From: Streptomyces sp. NBC_00353
GTDB taxonomy: Bacteria; Actinomycetota; Actinomycetes; Streptomycetales; Streptomycetaceae
Assembly: GCF_036108815.1 (NCBI RefSeq)
Contig: NZ_CP107985.1
Coordinates: 1,674,001-1,738,000 of the forward strand
Reading direction: 5' to 3'
DNA: 64,000 nt
Shown here: one piece after another, positions 43,702 to 54,239 of the stretch
Layout: each line of letters opens with the position of its first letter
How positions within the stretch are numbered: the stretch's first letter is position 1
The notes under the pieces: generated by a model
What the model was told of the DNA's origin: nothing
Databases searched by the model: none
What the model saw: the letters and a program-made list of their open reading frames with translations, nothing else
Translations under genes and position numbers: made by a program

Positions 43702-44202
43702 TCAGTCCTGCGGGTGGTCGCCGGTTCGCCCGTCCACGAGTTCACGCACGATGTCCATGTGCCCGACGTGGCGCGCGGTTTCCTCGATCATATGGATGAG
43801 CGTCCAGCGCAGCGACACGGATTCGCCGTGCCACGCGGTGCCTACGCTGTCGATCTCCAGCTCGTCGATCACTTTGTCGGACGCGGCACGGGCGCGGCCG
43901 TAGAACGCCACGATGTCCGCGGTCGTCTCCGAGGGCGTCGGGCGCAGATCGGCCTCCGGGTCGTTGTCGTCGAACGGGAGCGGTTCCGTCTCGCGTCCGA
44001 AGGTCTCGCTGAACCAGCCGTACTCAGTGGCTGCCAAGTGCTTCACGAGCCCCAGCAGAGAAGTCCCGGACGGCGTCATCTGCCGTCGCACCTGATCCTC
44101 GTCGAGACCCTGGAGTTTCCAGAGCACGACATCGCGGTGCCGGTCGAGACTGATGCGCAAACTTTCCTTTTCGCCACCTGTGGCGGGAACACATTGAGTC
44201 AT
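43702..44202 (-). CDS. DinB-family (DUF664) protein
   Basis: A 166-residue four-helix-bundle protein. LRISLDRHRDVVLWKLQGLD, DQVRRQMTPSGTSLLGLVKH with the first metal His, and LRWTLIHMIEETARHVGHMD with the HxxxH pair give the three-His metal site of DinB-like proteins. The family includes mycothiol- and bacillithiol-dependent enzymes; the DUF664 branch is mostly uncharacterised. The start ATG 44202 gives a typical length. It sits between an IS5 scar and an HTH regulator. Confidence 0.92.
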   Translation of the reverse strand: MTQCVPATGGEKESLRISLDRHRDVVLWKLQGLDEDQVRRQMTPSGTSLLGLVKHLAATEYGWFSETFGRETEPLPFDDNDPEADLRPTPSETTADIVAFYGRARAASDKVIDELEIDSVGTAWHGESVSLRWTLIHMIEETARHVGHMDIVRELVDGRTGDHPQD

Positions 44203-44285
44203 TCGCGGACTGTAACAACGTGCCAACTCGGCAATCCATCGGAATAGCGGCCGTTGAGCGGTGGCCGGCCATCGATCCGCGGGAG

Positions 44286-44888
44286 TCAGGCGTCGCCCCT
44301 GAGACGGTCGCGCTGGATCTGGTGTGCGAGGGCGCGACGCACAGAGGCCGAAGTGGTGGTGGTGGCCGTCGATGGGACGTCGAGACCACGGCTGATCTGG
44401 TCGTAGGCGTCCCGGTAGCTGCCGGGCATCTCTGCCTGATGCAGCATCAGGTCCTCTTCGACGAGGCGCCGCAACTCGTCGACGTTCTGGGGCGTGAAGC
44501 GCTTCTTCCCCCGGGCGATGGCGTTGACGTAGCGCGTACAGCGGGCGGTGTCGTAGAAGGTCTCGGAGATTTCCTCGGCGAGGCCCCACAGGCGTCCTTC
44601 GAGCCAGGGCTCGTCGTGCTGATCGAGGGAGAGGTTCGTCGGGGGCAGCGGTTCGCCCGTCCTGTACTTCGTCACCTGCTTGGACACGGCGGGCTGACTC
44701 ATGTCGGTGAGCTGGGCAATTCTGTCCTGGGTCCAGCCGAAGCCGGCGAACAGCTTGATCATTTCAGTGCGTAGCTTCCGCATCTCCTCGCCCGCACGGA
44801 TGACCTCGTTCATACCGGCGAGCATTCGCTCGGCCTGCTCCTCGGTCAGCGTCTCGGGGTGCTGATGCGTGTCCTCTTCGCCTGCCAT
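44286..44888 (-). CDS. Helix-turn-helix regulator of a hydrolase
   Basis: A 200-residue protein with a central HTH at about residues 45-75: FAGFGWTQDRIAQLTDMSQP then AVSKQVTKYRTGEPL. The remainder is helical and charged, with a Thr/Ser-rich segment (about 170-182). I do not recognise a named family. The gene is divergent from an alpha/beta hydrolase gene. A 32-base near-perfect palindrome in the spacer, 30 bases upstream of its start and overlapping the hydrolase start, points to a repressor controlling both. No ligand domain recognised; function by context. Confidence 0.75.
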   Translation of the reverse strand: MAGEEDTHQHPETLTEEQAERMLAGMNEVIRAGEEMRKLRTEMIKLFAGFGWTQDRIAQLTDMSQPAVSKQVTKYRTGEPLPPTNLSLDQHDEPWLEGRLWGLAEEISETFYDTARCTRYVNAIARGKKRFTPQNVDELRRLVEEDLMLHQAEMPGSYRDAYDQISRGLDVPSTATTTTSASVRRALAHQIQRDRLRGDA

Positions 44889-44917
44889 AGCTCGTTTATA
44901 TACCCGAGCGCCCCACA

Positions 44918-44949
44918 GTCATAACCGGGTTGTATAACCTGGTTATGAC
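44918..44949. promoter_or_regulatory. Long palindromic operator overlapping the hydrolase start
   Basis: A 32-base dyad centred at 44933.5. Outer arms GTCATAACC (44918-44926) and GGTTATGAC (44941-44949) are exact complements, inner arms GGTT (44928-44931) and AACC (44936-44939) also match, and the centre is GTAT. Only a G/T pair and the centre break symmetry. The right arm contains the ATG at 44945. Confidence 0.75.
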
Positions 44950-45793
44950 TGGCAGGGTTCCTGACATGCCTACCTTCTCCGCACCTGACGGAACCCTGCT
45001 CGCCTACCGCATGATCGGCGACGGCGCCCCGGTCGTCTGCCTCCCGGGAGGTCCCACGGACTCCCGCTACCTCGGCGACCTCGGCGGCCTGTCCACGCAC
45101 CGCCGGCTGATCGTCCTGGACCTGCGCGGCACCGGCCGGTCCGCGATTCCCGAAGACACCTCTTCCTACCGCTGCGATCGCCTGGTCGACGACGTCGAGG
45201 CGCTGCGCGAACACCTCGGGCTTCCCCGGATGGACCTGCTCGGCCACTCCGCGGGCACGAATATCGCGACGCAATACGCGGCTCGGTACCCGAAGAACGT
45301 CAGCAAGCTGGCCTTGATCGGCCCCAGCACGAGAGCTGTGGGTATAGCGATCTCCGGGGAGACGCGACGCGAGCTCGCGCAGCTCCGTAGAAACGAGCCG
45401 TGGTTCCCGGCGGCGTTCGCCGCCTTGGAGGCGATCACCACGGGCAGGGGCAGCGACTCGGAGGCCATCGCCCCCTTCTTCTACGGCCGCTGGGACGCCG
45501 TGGCACAGAAGCACCATGCAACCGGCCGGCCGAGCAACCAGGAAGCTGTCGCTCTCTTCGCGGCCGAGGGTGCCTTCAGCCCGGAGACCACTCGGGCGGC
45601 GCTCGCCGGCTGCGAGGCCCCCGTCCTGCTGCTCGCCGGAGAGTGCGACTTGAACAGCCCACCTCGGTCGGCGGCCGAGTTCGCGGGGCTGCTCCCTCAC
45701 GTCACACTCGTGGTGCAGCCAGGGGCGGGCCACTATCCCTGGCTCGACGACGCCGAACGGTTCGTGGCGACCACTGCGACATTCCTGGCGTGA
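44945..45793 (+). CDS. Alpha/beta hydrolase (proline iminopeptidase-like)
   Basis: A 282-residue hydrolase from ATG 44945, which lies inside the palindromic operator; ATG 44966, with AGGG ahead of it, is an alternative start. The S33-like signature is VVCLPGGPTDSRYLGDLGGL then LIVLDLRGTGRSAIP. The nucleophile elbow is LLGHSAGTNIATQYAARYP (Ser), the acid lies in LLLAGECDLNSPP (Asp), and the base in PGAGHYPWLDDAERF (His). The triad is complete. Substrate could be an amino-acid ester, amide or lactone. Divergent from the HTH gene, which presumably represses it. Confidence 0.92.
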   Translation: MTGRVPDMPTFSAPDGTLLAYRMIGDGAPVVCLPGGPTDSRYLGDLGGLSTHRRLIVLDLRGTGRSAIPEDTSSYRCDRLVDDVEALREHLGLPRMDLLGHSAGTNIATQYAARYPKNVSKLALIGPSTRAVGIAISGETRRELAQLRRNEPWFPAAFAALEAITTGRGSDSEAIAPFFYGRWDAVAQKHHATGRPSNQEAVALFAAEGAFSPETTRAALAGCEAPVLLLAGECDLNSPPRSAAEFAGLLPHVTLVVQPGAGHYPWLDDAERFVATTATFLA

Positions 45794-46085
45794 GGACCTG
45801 CTCACGCCCCTGGAGACCGAAATGCGCCAGGCCCAGGCCATCCCCCTGGTCAACCACGTCTTCGGCGGCGTCCGGGCAGCCCGTGTTCCACAGGAGCTGA
45901 ACGTCGAGGGCGGGATCCGCCGACGCGGCGGCCGGCGGGCCGCCGCGTCGGCGAGGTCCCTGGCCGGTGCAAGGCCGACACCAGCTCGGCCGGCGGTGGG
46001 AGAGCAACCGGATGCCCATCGGGATCGGTTGCCGCCCCACCGCCGCCCCACCTGCCGGGACGCCGGATCGGGCAGTCCGTCGAGA
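45794..46085. other. Intergenic between convergent hydrolase and GAPDH genes
   Basis: 292 bases dominated by the hairpin at 45918-45953. A minus-strand frame shows TDPDGHPVALPPPAEL at about 46000, reminiscent of the end of a VOC-fold protein, but nothing around it supports a gene. Confidence 0.3.
45918..45953. terminator. Very strong bidirectional hairpin terminator
   Basis: A perfect 16-base-pair stem (CGCCGACGCGGCGGCC with its complement) and GGCG loop between convergent genes. The most stable hairpin I found in the window. Confidence 0.8.
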
Positions 46086-47531
46086 TCAGACCGCCGGGAC
46101 CGGGTAGGTCGGGTACTCCACCCCGGAGACGTGCTGGACGACGCGGATGACCTGGCAGGAGTAGCCGAACTCGTTGTCGTACCACAGGTAGAGGATGGCG
46201 TTGTCACCGTCGACCTTGGTGGCGCCGGCGTCGACGATCGAGGCGTGGCGCGAGCCGATGAAGTCGCTCGAGACCGCGTCGGGGGCGGTGGTGAAGTCGA
46301 TCTGGCGCTTGAGCGGCGAGGTCAGCGAGACGTTGCGGAGGTAGTCGAGGACCTCCTCGCGGGTGGTCTCACGCCCGAGCCGCAGGCTGAGGATCGCGAT
46401 CGAGACGTCCGGCACCGGGACCCGGATCGAGCTGCCGGTGATCGGCGCCTTGAGGTCGGGCAGCGCCTTGGCGACGGCGGAGGCGGCACCGGTCTCGGTG
46501 ATAACCATGTTGAGCGGCGCCGAGCGCCCGCGGCGGTCGGCGCTGTGGTAGTTGTCCAGCAGGTTCTGGTCGTTGGTGAACGAGTGGACGGTCTCCACGT
46601 GGCCGCGCAGGACGCCGTACTCGTCCGCCATCGCCTTCAGAGGCGGGACGATCGCGTTGGTGGTGCAGGACGCACAGGACAGGATCTGCTCGTCCGGCTT
46701 GATCATGTCGTGGTTGACGCCGTGCACGATATTGGGGACGTCGCCCTTGCCCGGAGCGGTCAGGACGACCTTGTCGATGCCGGGGCGCAGGTGCTTCGAC
46801 AGGCCCTCACGGTCGCGCCACTTGCCGGTGTTGTCGATGAGGATGGCGTCCTTGATGCCATACGCCGTGTAGTCGACCTCCGACGGGTCGTTGGCGTAGA
46901 TCACCTTGATCGCGTTGCCGTTGGCGATGATCGTGCTGTTCGCCTCGTCGACGGTGATCGTGCCCTGGAACTGGCCGTGAATGGAGTCGCGGCGCAGCAG
47001 GGAGGCGCGCTTGACGATGTCCTGGTCGCCGCCCTGACGGACGACGATGGCGCGCAGCCGCAGGCCGTTGCCGGAGCCGGCCTTCTCGATGAGCAGACGG
47101 GCGACGAGGCGGCCGATGCGGCCGAAGCCGTAGAGGACGACATCGCGCGGCTCGCTGCGCTCCATCTTGTTGGCACCCGTGGCGCCGGCGACGGCTCCGG
47201 CGGTGAACTCTTCCACCGAGAGACCACGGTCGTCGGTCTTGTACGTTGCGGCGAGCATGCCGATGTCGATCTGGGAAGGGCCGAGATCGAGCGTGGCGAG
47301 AGCCTGCAGGAACGGCAGCGTCTCGGTGACCGAGAGTTCCTCACCGGCGATCTGCCGGGCGAATCGGTGGGTCTTGAGGATGCTGACCACTGACTTGTTC
47401 ACCAAGGAGCGGCTGTGAAGCAGGATCGTGACGTCCCGCTCCCGGTGCAGCTTCCCGATGATCGGGATCATCGACTCCGCGATCCTCTCGCGGTTCTTCC
47501 AGCTGGTGAACGAGTCCTCATTGACAGTCAC
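46086..47531 (-). CDS. gap: Glyceraldehyde-3-phosphate dehydrogenase, long form
   Basis: A 481-residue GAPDH with an N-terminal extension of about 125 residues ahead of the standard fold. The NAD domain begins VVLYGFGRIGRLVARLL (about 130). Catalytic SCASCTTNAIVPPLKAM carries the active Cys (second SC). FTNDQNLLDNYHSADRRGRS and AAKAL-type ALPDLKAPITGSSIRVPVP follow, ending WYDNEFGYSCQVIRV. Start GTG 47531 has a weak site. Streptomyces carries such about 480-residue secondary GAPDH proteins besides the normal one. Whether it acts in glycolysis or gluconeogenesis, or on another aldehyde, is unknown. The extension begins SFTSWKNRERIAESMIPIIG. Confidence 0.93.
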   Translation of the reverse strand: MTVNEDSFTSWKNRERIAESMIPIIGKLHRERDVTILLHSRSLVNKSVVSILKTHRFARQIAGEELSVTETLPFLQALATLDLGPSQIDIGMLAATYKTDDRGLSVEEFTAGAVAGATGANKMERSEPRDVVLYGFGRIGRLVARLLIEKAGSGNGLRLRAIVVRQGGDQDIVKRASLLRRDSIHGQFQGTITVDEANSTIIANGNAIKVIYANDPSEVDYTAYGIKDAILIDNTGKWRDREGLSKHLRPGIDKVVLTAPGKGDVPNIVHGVNHDMIKPDEQILSCASCTTNAIVPPLKAMADEYGVLRGHVETVHSFTNDQNLLDNYHSADRRGRSAPLNMVITETGAASAVAKALPDLKAPITGSSIRVPVPDVSIAILSLRLGRETTREEVLDYLRNVSLTSPLKRQIDFTTAPDAVSSDFIGSRHASIVDAGATKVDGDNAILYLWYDNEFGYSCQVIRVVQHVSGVEYPTYPVPAV

Positions 47532-47684
47532 AGGTTTATCTTTCGAGCTAGGCGGTGCTCATATGCTAACCCCCCGCTACTTTGATCATTCAAACGGTGC
47601 CGCCTGAGCGCATCCAGCGATCGGACCCCACGCCCCACCAGGACACGGAATGAGTCGCCTCACGGGGCAGATTGTTCTATTCGC

Positions 47685-47823
47685 ATGGATTTGGAGAAGT
47701 TCGCCCTCCCTTGTGTGATCCTCGCCGGCCTCGGCGCCGATGTAACCCGCATCGACCGGCTCGGCAGACCTCTGCATGGACGCCGCCCGGAAGGAGCACG
47801 ACGAGAAGCGCTCCGGATCTGTC
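47685..47823 (+). pseudogene. Possible class III CoA-transferase N-terminal fragment
   Basis: The plus frame reads MDLEKFALPCVILAGLGADV then TRIDRLGRPLHGRRP and soon loses sense. LAGLGADVTRIDRLGRP is close to the N-terminal LADLGADVxRIDRPG block of CaiB/BaiF-type CoA transferases and alpha-methylacyl-CoA racemases. Everything after is missing. Low-confidence remnant. Confidence 0.3.
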
Positions 47824-48247
47824 ACCGACCCGCGATCACAACAGCGAGCAGAGTCACCGAGAGCAGCACGACGAGGGCGCCCCCGGCGATGAATGCGCGA
47901 TCAGGGCCGAAGCGTTCCCGCCCGTGGACCACGACGTTCCTCGGGTCGGCCGGATCGTAGGAGACATGTACGTTGTCGCCGTCACTGAACGGCCGTCGCC
48001 GGGTGGAGGGAACGGGACAGACGACTTCCATCACCCTGTCGTCCTCCGTCACGAACTGGAGCAGCGGGCGCAGCGGGGCCGACTCCTCACGGGCCTCTCC
48101 CGGGTGTCGCTTGACGAGCGCCTGGACACGCACGCCCGATTCGCTCACTCGCCGTGCCTGGCGCAACCCATAGGCGCCCGCAAGGACGGCGAACATGCCG
48201 CCGAACGCGGCGATCCCTGCCAGTACGGCCACGGCACCCACGTCCAT
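47822..48247 (-). CDS. DUF3592-type membrane protein
   Basis: A 141-residue protein with two membrane helices flanking a soluble beta-rich domain. TM1 is VGAVAVLAGIAAFGGMFAVL near the N-terminus, then RVQALVKRH, PLLQFVTEDDRVMEVVCPVP and GDNVHVSYDPADPRNVVVHG (the VxYDPxDPxxVVV motif of DUF3592), and TM2 AFIAGGALVVLLSVTLLAVV. ATG 48247 is preferred over an in-frame start at 48289. Function unknown. It lies 67 bases from the end of kdpC, on the same strand. Confidence 0.88.
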   Translation of the reverse strand: MDVGAVAVLAGIAAFGGMFAVLAGAYGLRQARRVSESGVRVQALVKRHPGEAREESAPLRPLLQFVTEDDRVMEVVCPVPSTRRRPFSDGDNVHVSYDPADPRNVVVHGRERFGPDRAFIAGGALVVLLSVTLLAVVIAGR

Positions 48248-48313
48248 GTCACGCCCCACTCCGATGTATGTCCTCGCCTCGGCCGCCATCGCACAGGCAC
48301 CCTCACATTTTGG

Positions 48314-48943
48314 TCACATCAGGCCGGCCAGAGCGTGGTTGAGTTCGACGACGTTGACGCGTTTCTGACCCAGAAGACCGAGAACACGTCCCTGGACGTG
48401 GTTGGCGACCAGCGCCCTGACCTTGGCGGGGGCAAGGCGGCGGGCCTTCGCGACGCGATCGACCTGTTCGTAGGCGTAGGCCGGGGAGATCGCCGGGTCG
48501 AGCCCGGAGCCGCCGGCGGTGACGGCGTCTGCGGGGACGGATTCGGGCGGGACCCCGTCGAAGGCGGCGACGGCGGCGCGGCGGATCCTGACGGTCTTGA
48601 TCAGGTCGGTGTTGTTCGGGCCCAGGTTGGAGGCGCCGGAGTTCATGGGGTCGTAGCCGCCCGCGGACGGCCGGGGCTGGAACCACTTGGGGTCGGGGCG
48701 CAGCGGCTCCTTCGCGTCGTCGGGATTCTTCTTCGGCAGGGCGAAGTTCTGGCCGATCAGGCTCGACGCCACCGGCGTACCGTTCGTCGTCAGCATGGAG
48801 CCGTTGGCCTGGTGGGAGAGACCGGCCTGGGCGATGCCGGTGACGAGCAGCGGATAGCCGATGCCGGTGATCACGGTGAACGCCAGCAGCATCCGCAAGG
48901 CGGTCAGATGGCGCTGGAGTACGCGCGGAAGGTTGGTGCGCAC
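48314..48943 (-). CDS. kdpC: K+-transporting ATPase subunit C (operon 1)
   Basis: A 209-residue KdpC, the single-span subunit that stabilises ATP and K+ binding in the KdpFABC pump. An N-terminal anchor LRMLLAFTVITGIGYPLLVT is followed by SSLIGQNFALP, WFQPRPSAGGYDPMNSGASN, VPADAVTAGGSGLDPAISPA with the conserved TxSGSGLDPxISP signature (here TAGGSGLDP), and RVLGLLGQKRVNVVELNHAL. Standard length. Last gene of the minus-strand operon, 35 bases after kdpB. Compare the 286-residue KdpC of the second operon. Confidence 0.97.
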   Translation of the reverse strand: MRTNLPRVLQRHLTALRMLLAFTVITGIGYPLLVTGIAQAGLSHQANGSMLTTNGTPVASSLIGQNFALPKKNPDDAKEPLRPDPKWFQPRPSAGGYDPMNSGASNLGPNNTDLIKTVRIRRAAVAAFDGVPPESVPADAVTAGGSGLDPAISPAYAYEQVDRVAKARRLAPAKVRALVANHVQGRVLGLLGQKRVNVVELNHALAGLM

Positions 48944-48978
48944 CGTGGGATCGCCTTCTTCTCTCGTCGGGCCGTCTG

Positions 48979-51107
<2,129 letters not shown>

Positions 51108-51108
<1 letters not shown>

Positions 51109-52772
51109 CAGTGCAGACCCTCCGCGAGGGGCCCGAGCGCGAGCGCCGGGAAGTACGTCAGACCGACAACGATGAGGATCACTCCGGTCAACAGCCCGAC
51201 GAACTGCGGCCGGTGAGTGGGCAGGGTGCCCGCGGTGACCGGAACAGGCTGCTGCCCGGCGAGCGAGCCGGCGAGTGCCAGGACGAACACCATCGGCAGG
51301 AACCGGCCGACGAGCATGACCACACCAAGAGCGGTGTTGTACCAGACGGTATTGACGCTCAGCCCCGCGAACGCCGAGCCGTTGTTGTTCGCAGCCGACG
51401 CGAAGGCGTACAGGACCTCGGAGAAGCCGTGCGGCCCGGAATTGAGCATGGCCGCCCTCTCCCCCGGGAACGCCATCGCCAGCCCCGCACCGACCAGCGC
51501 GAGCGCGGGCGTGGTCAGGATGTAGAGCGAGGCGAACTTCATCTCCTGGCCCCGAAGCTTCTTGCCCAGGTACTCGGGCGTACGGCCGACCATCAGTCCG
51601 GCGACGAACACCGCGACGATCGCCAGGACCAGGATCCCGTAGAGCCCGGAGCCGGCGCCGCCGGGCGCGATCTCCCCCAGCATCATGTTGAAGATCGTCA
51701 TTCCGCCGCCGCCCGGCGTGTACGAGTCATGGAAGGAGTTGACCGCTCCGCACGACGTCAGGGTGGTCGACACAGCGAACAGAGCCGAGGCCCAGATCCC
51801 GAACCGCGTCTCCTTGCCCTCCATCATTCCGCCGGCCGCATGACCGGCCGCGCTGCTCACGCTGTGCAGCTCGTTGGCGGTCACGATGGCGACCGATGCG
51901 CACCAGATCAATGCCATCACGGCGACGATCGCGTAGCCCTGACGGTTGTCACCGATCATCGTCCCGAAGGTCCGCGGGAGTGAGAACGCGATGACCAGCA
52001 TGAGGTAGATCTCGATCAGGTTGGTGAAGGCGTTGGGGTTCTCGAAGGGGTGCGCGGAGTTCGCGTTGTAGAAACCACCGCCGTTGGTGCCCAGTTCCTT
52101 GATGGACTCCTGGGAGGCGACGGGGCCGCCGGTCATGCTCTGGTGCCCGCCCGCGATGGTGGTGATGTCGTGGATTCCATGGAAATTCTGGACGGCACCG
52201 GCGGCCACCAGAACGATCGCGAAGACGAACGCAAGGGGCAGCAGAACACGCAGCACGATTCGTGTCAGGTCCACCCAGAAATTCCCGACGCGATCGGTCG
52301 CCTTCCTGCTGAAGCCCCGGATCAGCGCCGCGACGACGGCGATACCCACGGCCGCGGAGACGAAGTTCTGAACCGCCAGGCCCGTCATCTGGACCAGATG
52401 GCCCATCGTCGACTCACCGGAATACGACTGCCAGTTGGTATTGGTGACGAAGGATGCCGCGGTGTTGAACGACTGGTCCGTGGTGACCGGCTTCATTCCC
52501 AGCGACAGCAGGAGATGGTTCTGCAGGCGCAGAAACGCGTACAGGAACAGCACCGACACTGCGGAGAAGGCAAGGATGCTGCGCAGGTATACCGACCACT
52601 TCTGATCGGCGTCGCCGTTCACACCGCCTGCCCGGTAGATCAGGCGTTCAGCCGCCCAATGATGATCAGTGGTCAGGACGCGGGCAATGTAGCCGCCCAG
52701 GGGGCGGAACGAGAGGCCTAGCGCGATCACCAGGGCGAGCACCTGCAGCCATCCCGCGAGGGTGTCATTCAT
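51108..52772 (-). CDS. kdpA: K+-transporting ATPase subunit A (operon 1)
   Basis: A 554-residue K+-channel-like subunit of Kdp with four SKT-type membrane-pore-membrane repeats. Selectivity regions are FVTNTNWQSYSGEST, TNGGGFYNANSAHPFENPN, TSCGAVNSFHDSYTPGGG and ANNNGSAFAGLS. The C-terminus is LTYFPALALGPLAEGLH. ATG 52772 has GGAGA upstream, 11 bases after kdpF. Standard length and complete pore motifs suggest high-affinity K+ uptake under limitation. Confidence 0.98.
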
Positions 52773-52783
52773 CGGGCTGTCTC

Positions 52784-52873
52784 CTAGAACTTCTCAGGGA
52801 AGATCAGGCAGACGACCAGGTAGACCACGAGGCACGCGGCAACGATCAGGCCGACGATGTTCTCCACGCTCAC
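52784..52873 (-). CDS. kdpF: KdpF small membrane subunit (operon 1)
   Basis: A 29-residue single-helix peptide starting at GTG 52873: VSVENIVGLIVAACLVVYLV then VCLIFPEKF. The terminal PEKF is the KdpF signature. Its start overlaps the stop of the 27-residue ORF upstream (GTGA), so the two are coupled. KdpF stabilises the KdpABC complex. Confidence 0.95.
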   Translation of the reverse strand: MSVENIVGLIVAACLVVYLVVCLIFPEKF

Positions 52874-52953
52874 AGGCGTCCGACCCCCTTGGCAGCCAGG
52901 CCGATGAGGGCGAACACCACGATCGTGAGGCCGATGTACGCGACGTCCGACAT
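52870..52953 (-). CDS. 27-residue membrane micropeptide upstream of kdpF
   Basis: A tiny ORF, MSDVAYIGLTIVVFALIGLA then AKGVGRL, forming one hydrophobic helix with a basic C-terminus. Its stop overlaps the kdpF start, and it is the first gene of the operon. It is absent from the second kdp operon. Possible accessory subunit or leader peptide for the operon; not recognised as a named protein. Confidence 0.7.
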   Translation of the reverse strand: MSDVAYIGLTIVVFALIGLAAKGVGRL

Positions 52954-53122
52954 GCGCGAGGCACCCCGCAGAGTCATCAGAGGCAGGCCTGTTCAGCCTC
53001 CCGGTTGAAATATGGGTTTGATGCGGAATGCGAGATTGATTCTTTTCTGACGCTATATCAGTCGACCTCGAGAATGCCCTGACGCTCTGTGGGCCGATGG
53101 GATGACGGTGAAGTGCCGGGAT

Positions 53123-54239
53123 TCACTCGGCGCGGCCGGATGTCGCGCTGGCGCCAGGCGCAGAACTCGGAAGAGAGAGCATCACCGAGAAAGCGGGCCC
53201 CTCAGTGGTCGTCTCCAGGGTCCCGTCCATCGCCTCGGCCAAGTCGCGCGAAAGCCGCAGAGCCAGGCTGTCGGCCCGGGTACCCGGAACCCGGGAGGCC
53301 GCAGTGCTCAGTTCGGGGCCCCGGTCGGGCATGCCGTGGGGGCCTGTCCGGCGGGCTGTGACGCAATGCGTCGGCCCCCAGGGCGGTCAGGGCCCGGGTG
53401 AGGAGGGCGGCGTCGGCGATCACGTCGGGCAGCTGTTCCGGCAAGTGCAGCAACTCGGTGCCGGGTGTACGAGCGCTGATCCTCGCGGCACGGCGGATGA
53501 GAGTCTCGCCCTCAGGCCCGCCGCTCAGGGACACCCGGATGCGTTCCCGGGTTTCCCACGGAGCGACGATGCCGTGTTCCGCCCGGTAGCGCTGCAGCCC
53601 CTCTTCCACCCGGTCGGCGAGCCACAGCAGGGCGATTTCGCGCAATGCGGTGAGGTTGCCGACCCGGAAGTAGTGAGTGAGGGCGGACTCAATGCGGTCC
53701 GGCGGATAGATGTCGCCGTGGACCATGCGGCGGCGGAGCACCTCCGGTGGCAGATCGACGAGTTCGATCTGGTCGGCCCGACGGGCCACCTCGTCGGGCA
53801 GGGTCTCTCGCTGGCTGACCCCCGTGATCTGCCGTAGCACGTCGTTGAGGGATTCCAGGTGCTGGACGTTGAGCGTGGTGACGACATCCATGCCGGCGGC
53901 CAGGAGTTCCTCCACGTCCTGCCACCGCTTGGCGTTGCGGGTCCCCGGAACGTTGGAGTGGGCCAGTTCGTCGACCAGCGCGACCTGGGGACGGCGGGCC
54001 AGCACTGCGTCGAGATCCATCTCCGTGAAGAGCGCACCGCGGTGGCTCAACGTACGCCGGGGGATCGTCTCCAGCCCCTCGGCCATGGCCGCGGTGGGCC
54101 GACGCCCATGCGGCTCGACGAAGCCGACGACCGCATCCGCGCCCCGTGAACGCAGCCGCTGCCCCTCGGCGAGCATGGCGTACGTCTTCCCGACCCCAGG
54201 GGCGGCCCCGAGATAGATCCGCAACCGTCCACGTGCCAC
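53123..54239 (-). pseudogene. kdpD: Truncated and frameshifted kdpD sensor kinase
   Basis: From GTG 54239 (AGGAG upstream) the minus strand gives about 280 good KdpD N-terminal residues: RLRIYLGAAPGVGKTYAMLA (Walker A), ALVDELAHSNVPGTRNAKRW, VTTLNVQHLESLNDVLRQIT, VDLPPEVLRRRMVHGDIYPP and the start of the USP-like domain (RIRVSLSGGPEGETLIRRAA). After about 53370 the frame turns to nonsense. The extreme C-terminus of a kinase ATPase domain, LALRLSRDLAEAMDGTLETT and FSVMLSLPSS, survives in a different frame at 53332-53123. Missing are the four membrane helices, phospho-His domain and most of the ATPase. No kdpE is nearby. Confidence 0.85.

Noticed and set aside
43150..44247. 365-codon plus frame spanning the IS5 scar and DinB gene
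   Set aside because: Shadow of the minus-strand genes; the minus frames carry the recognisable motifs.
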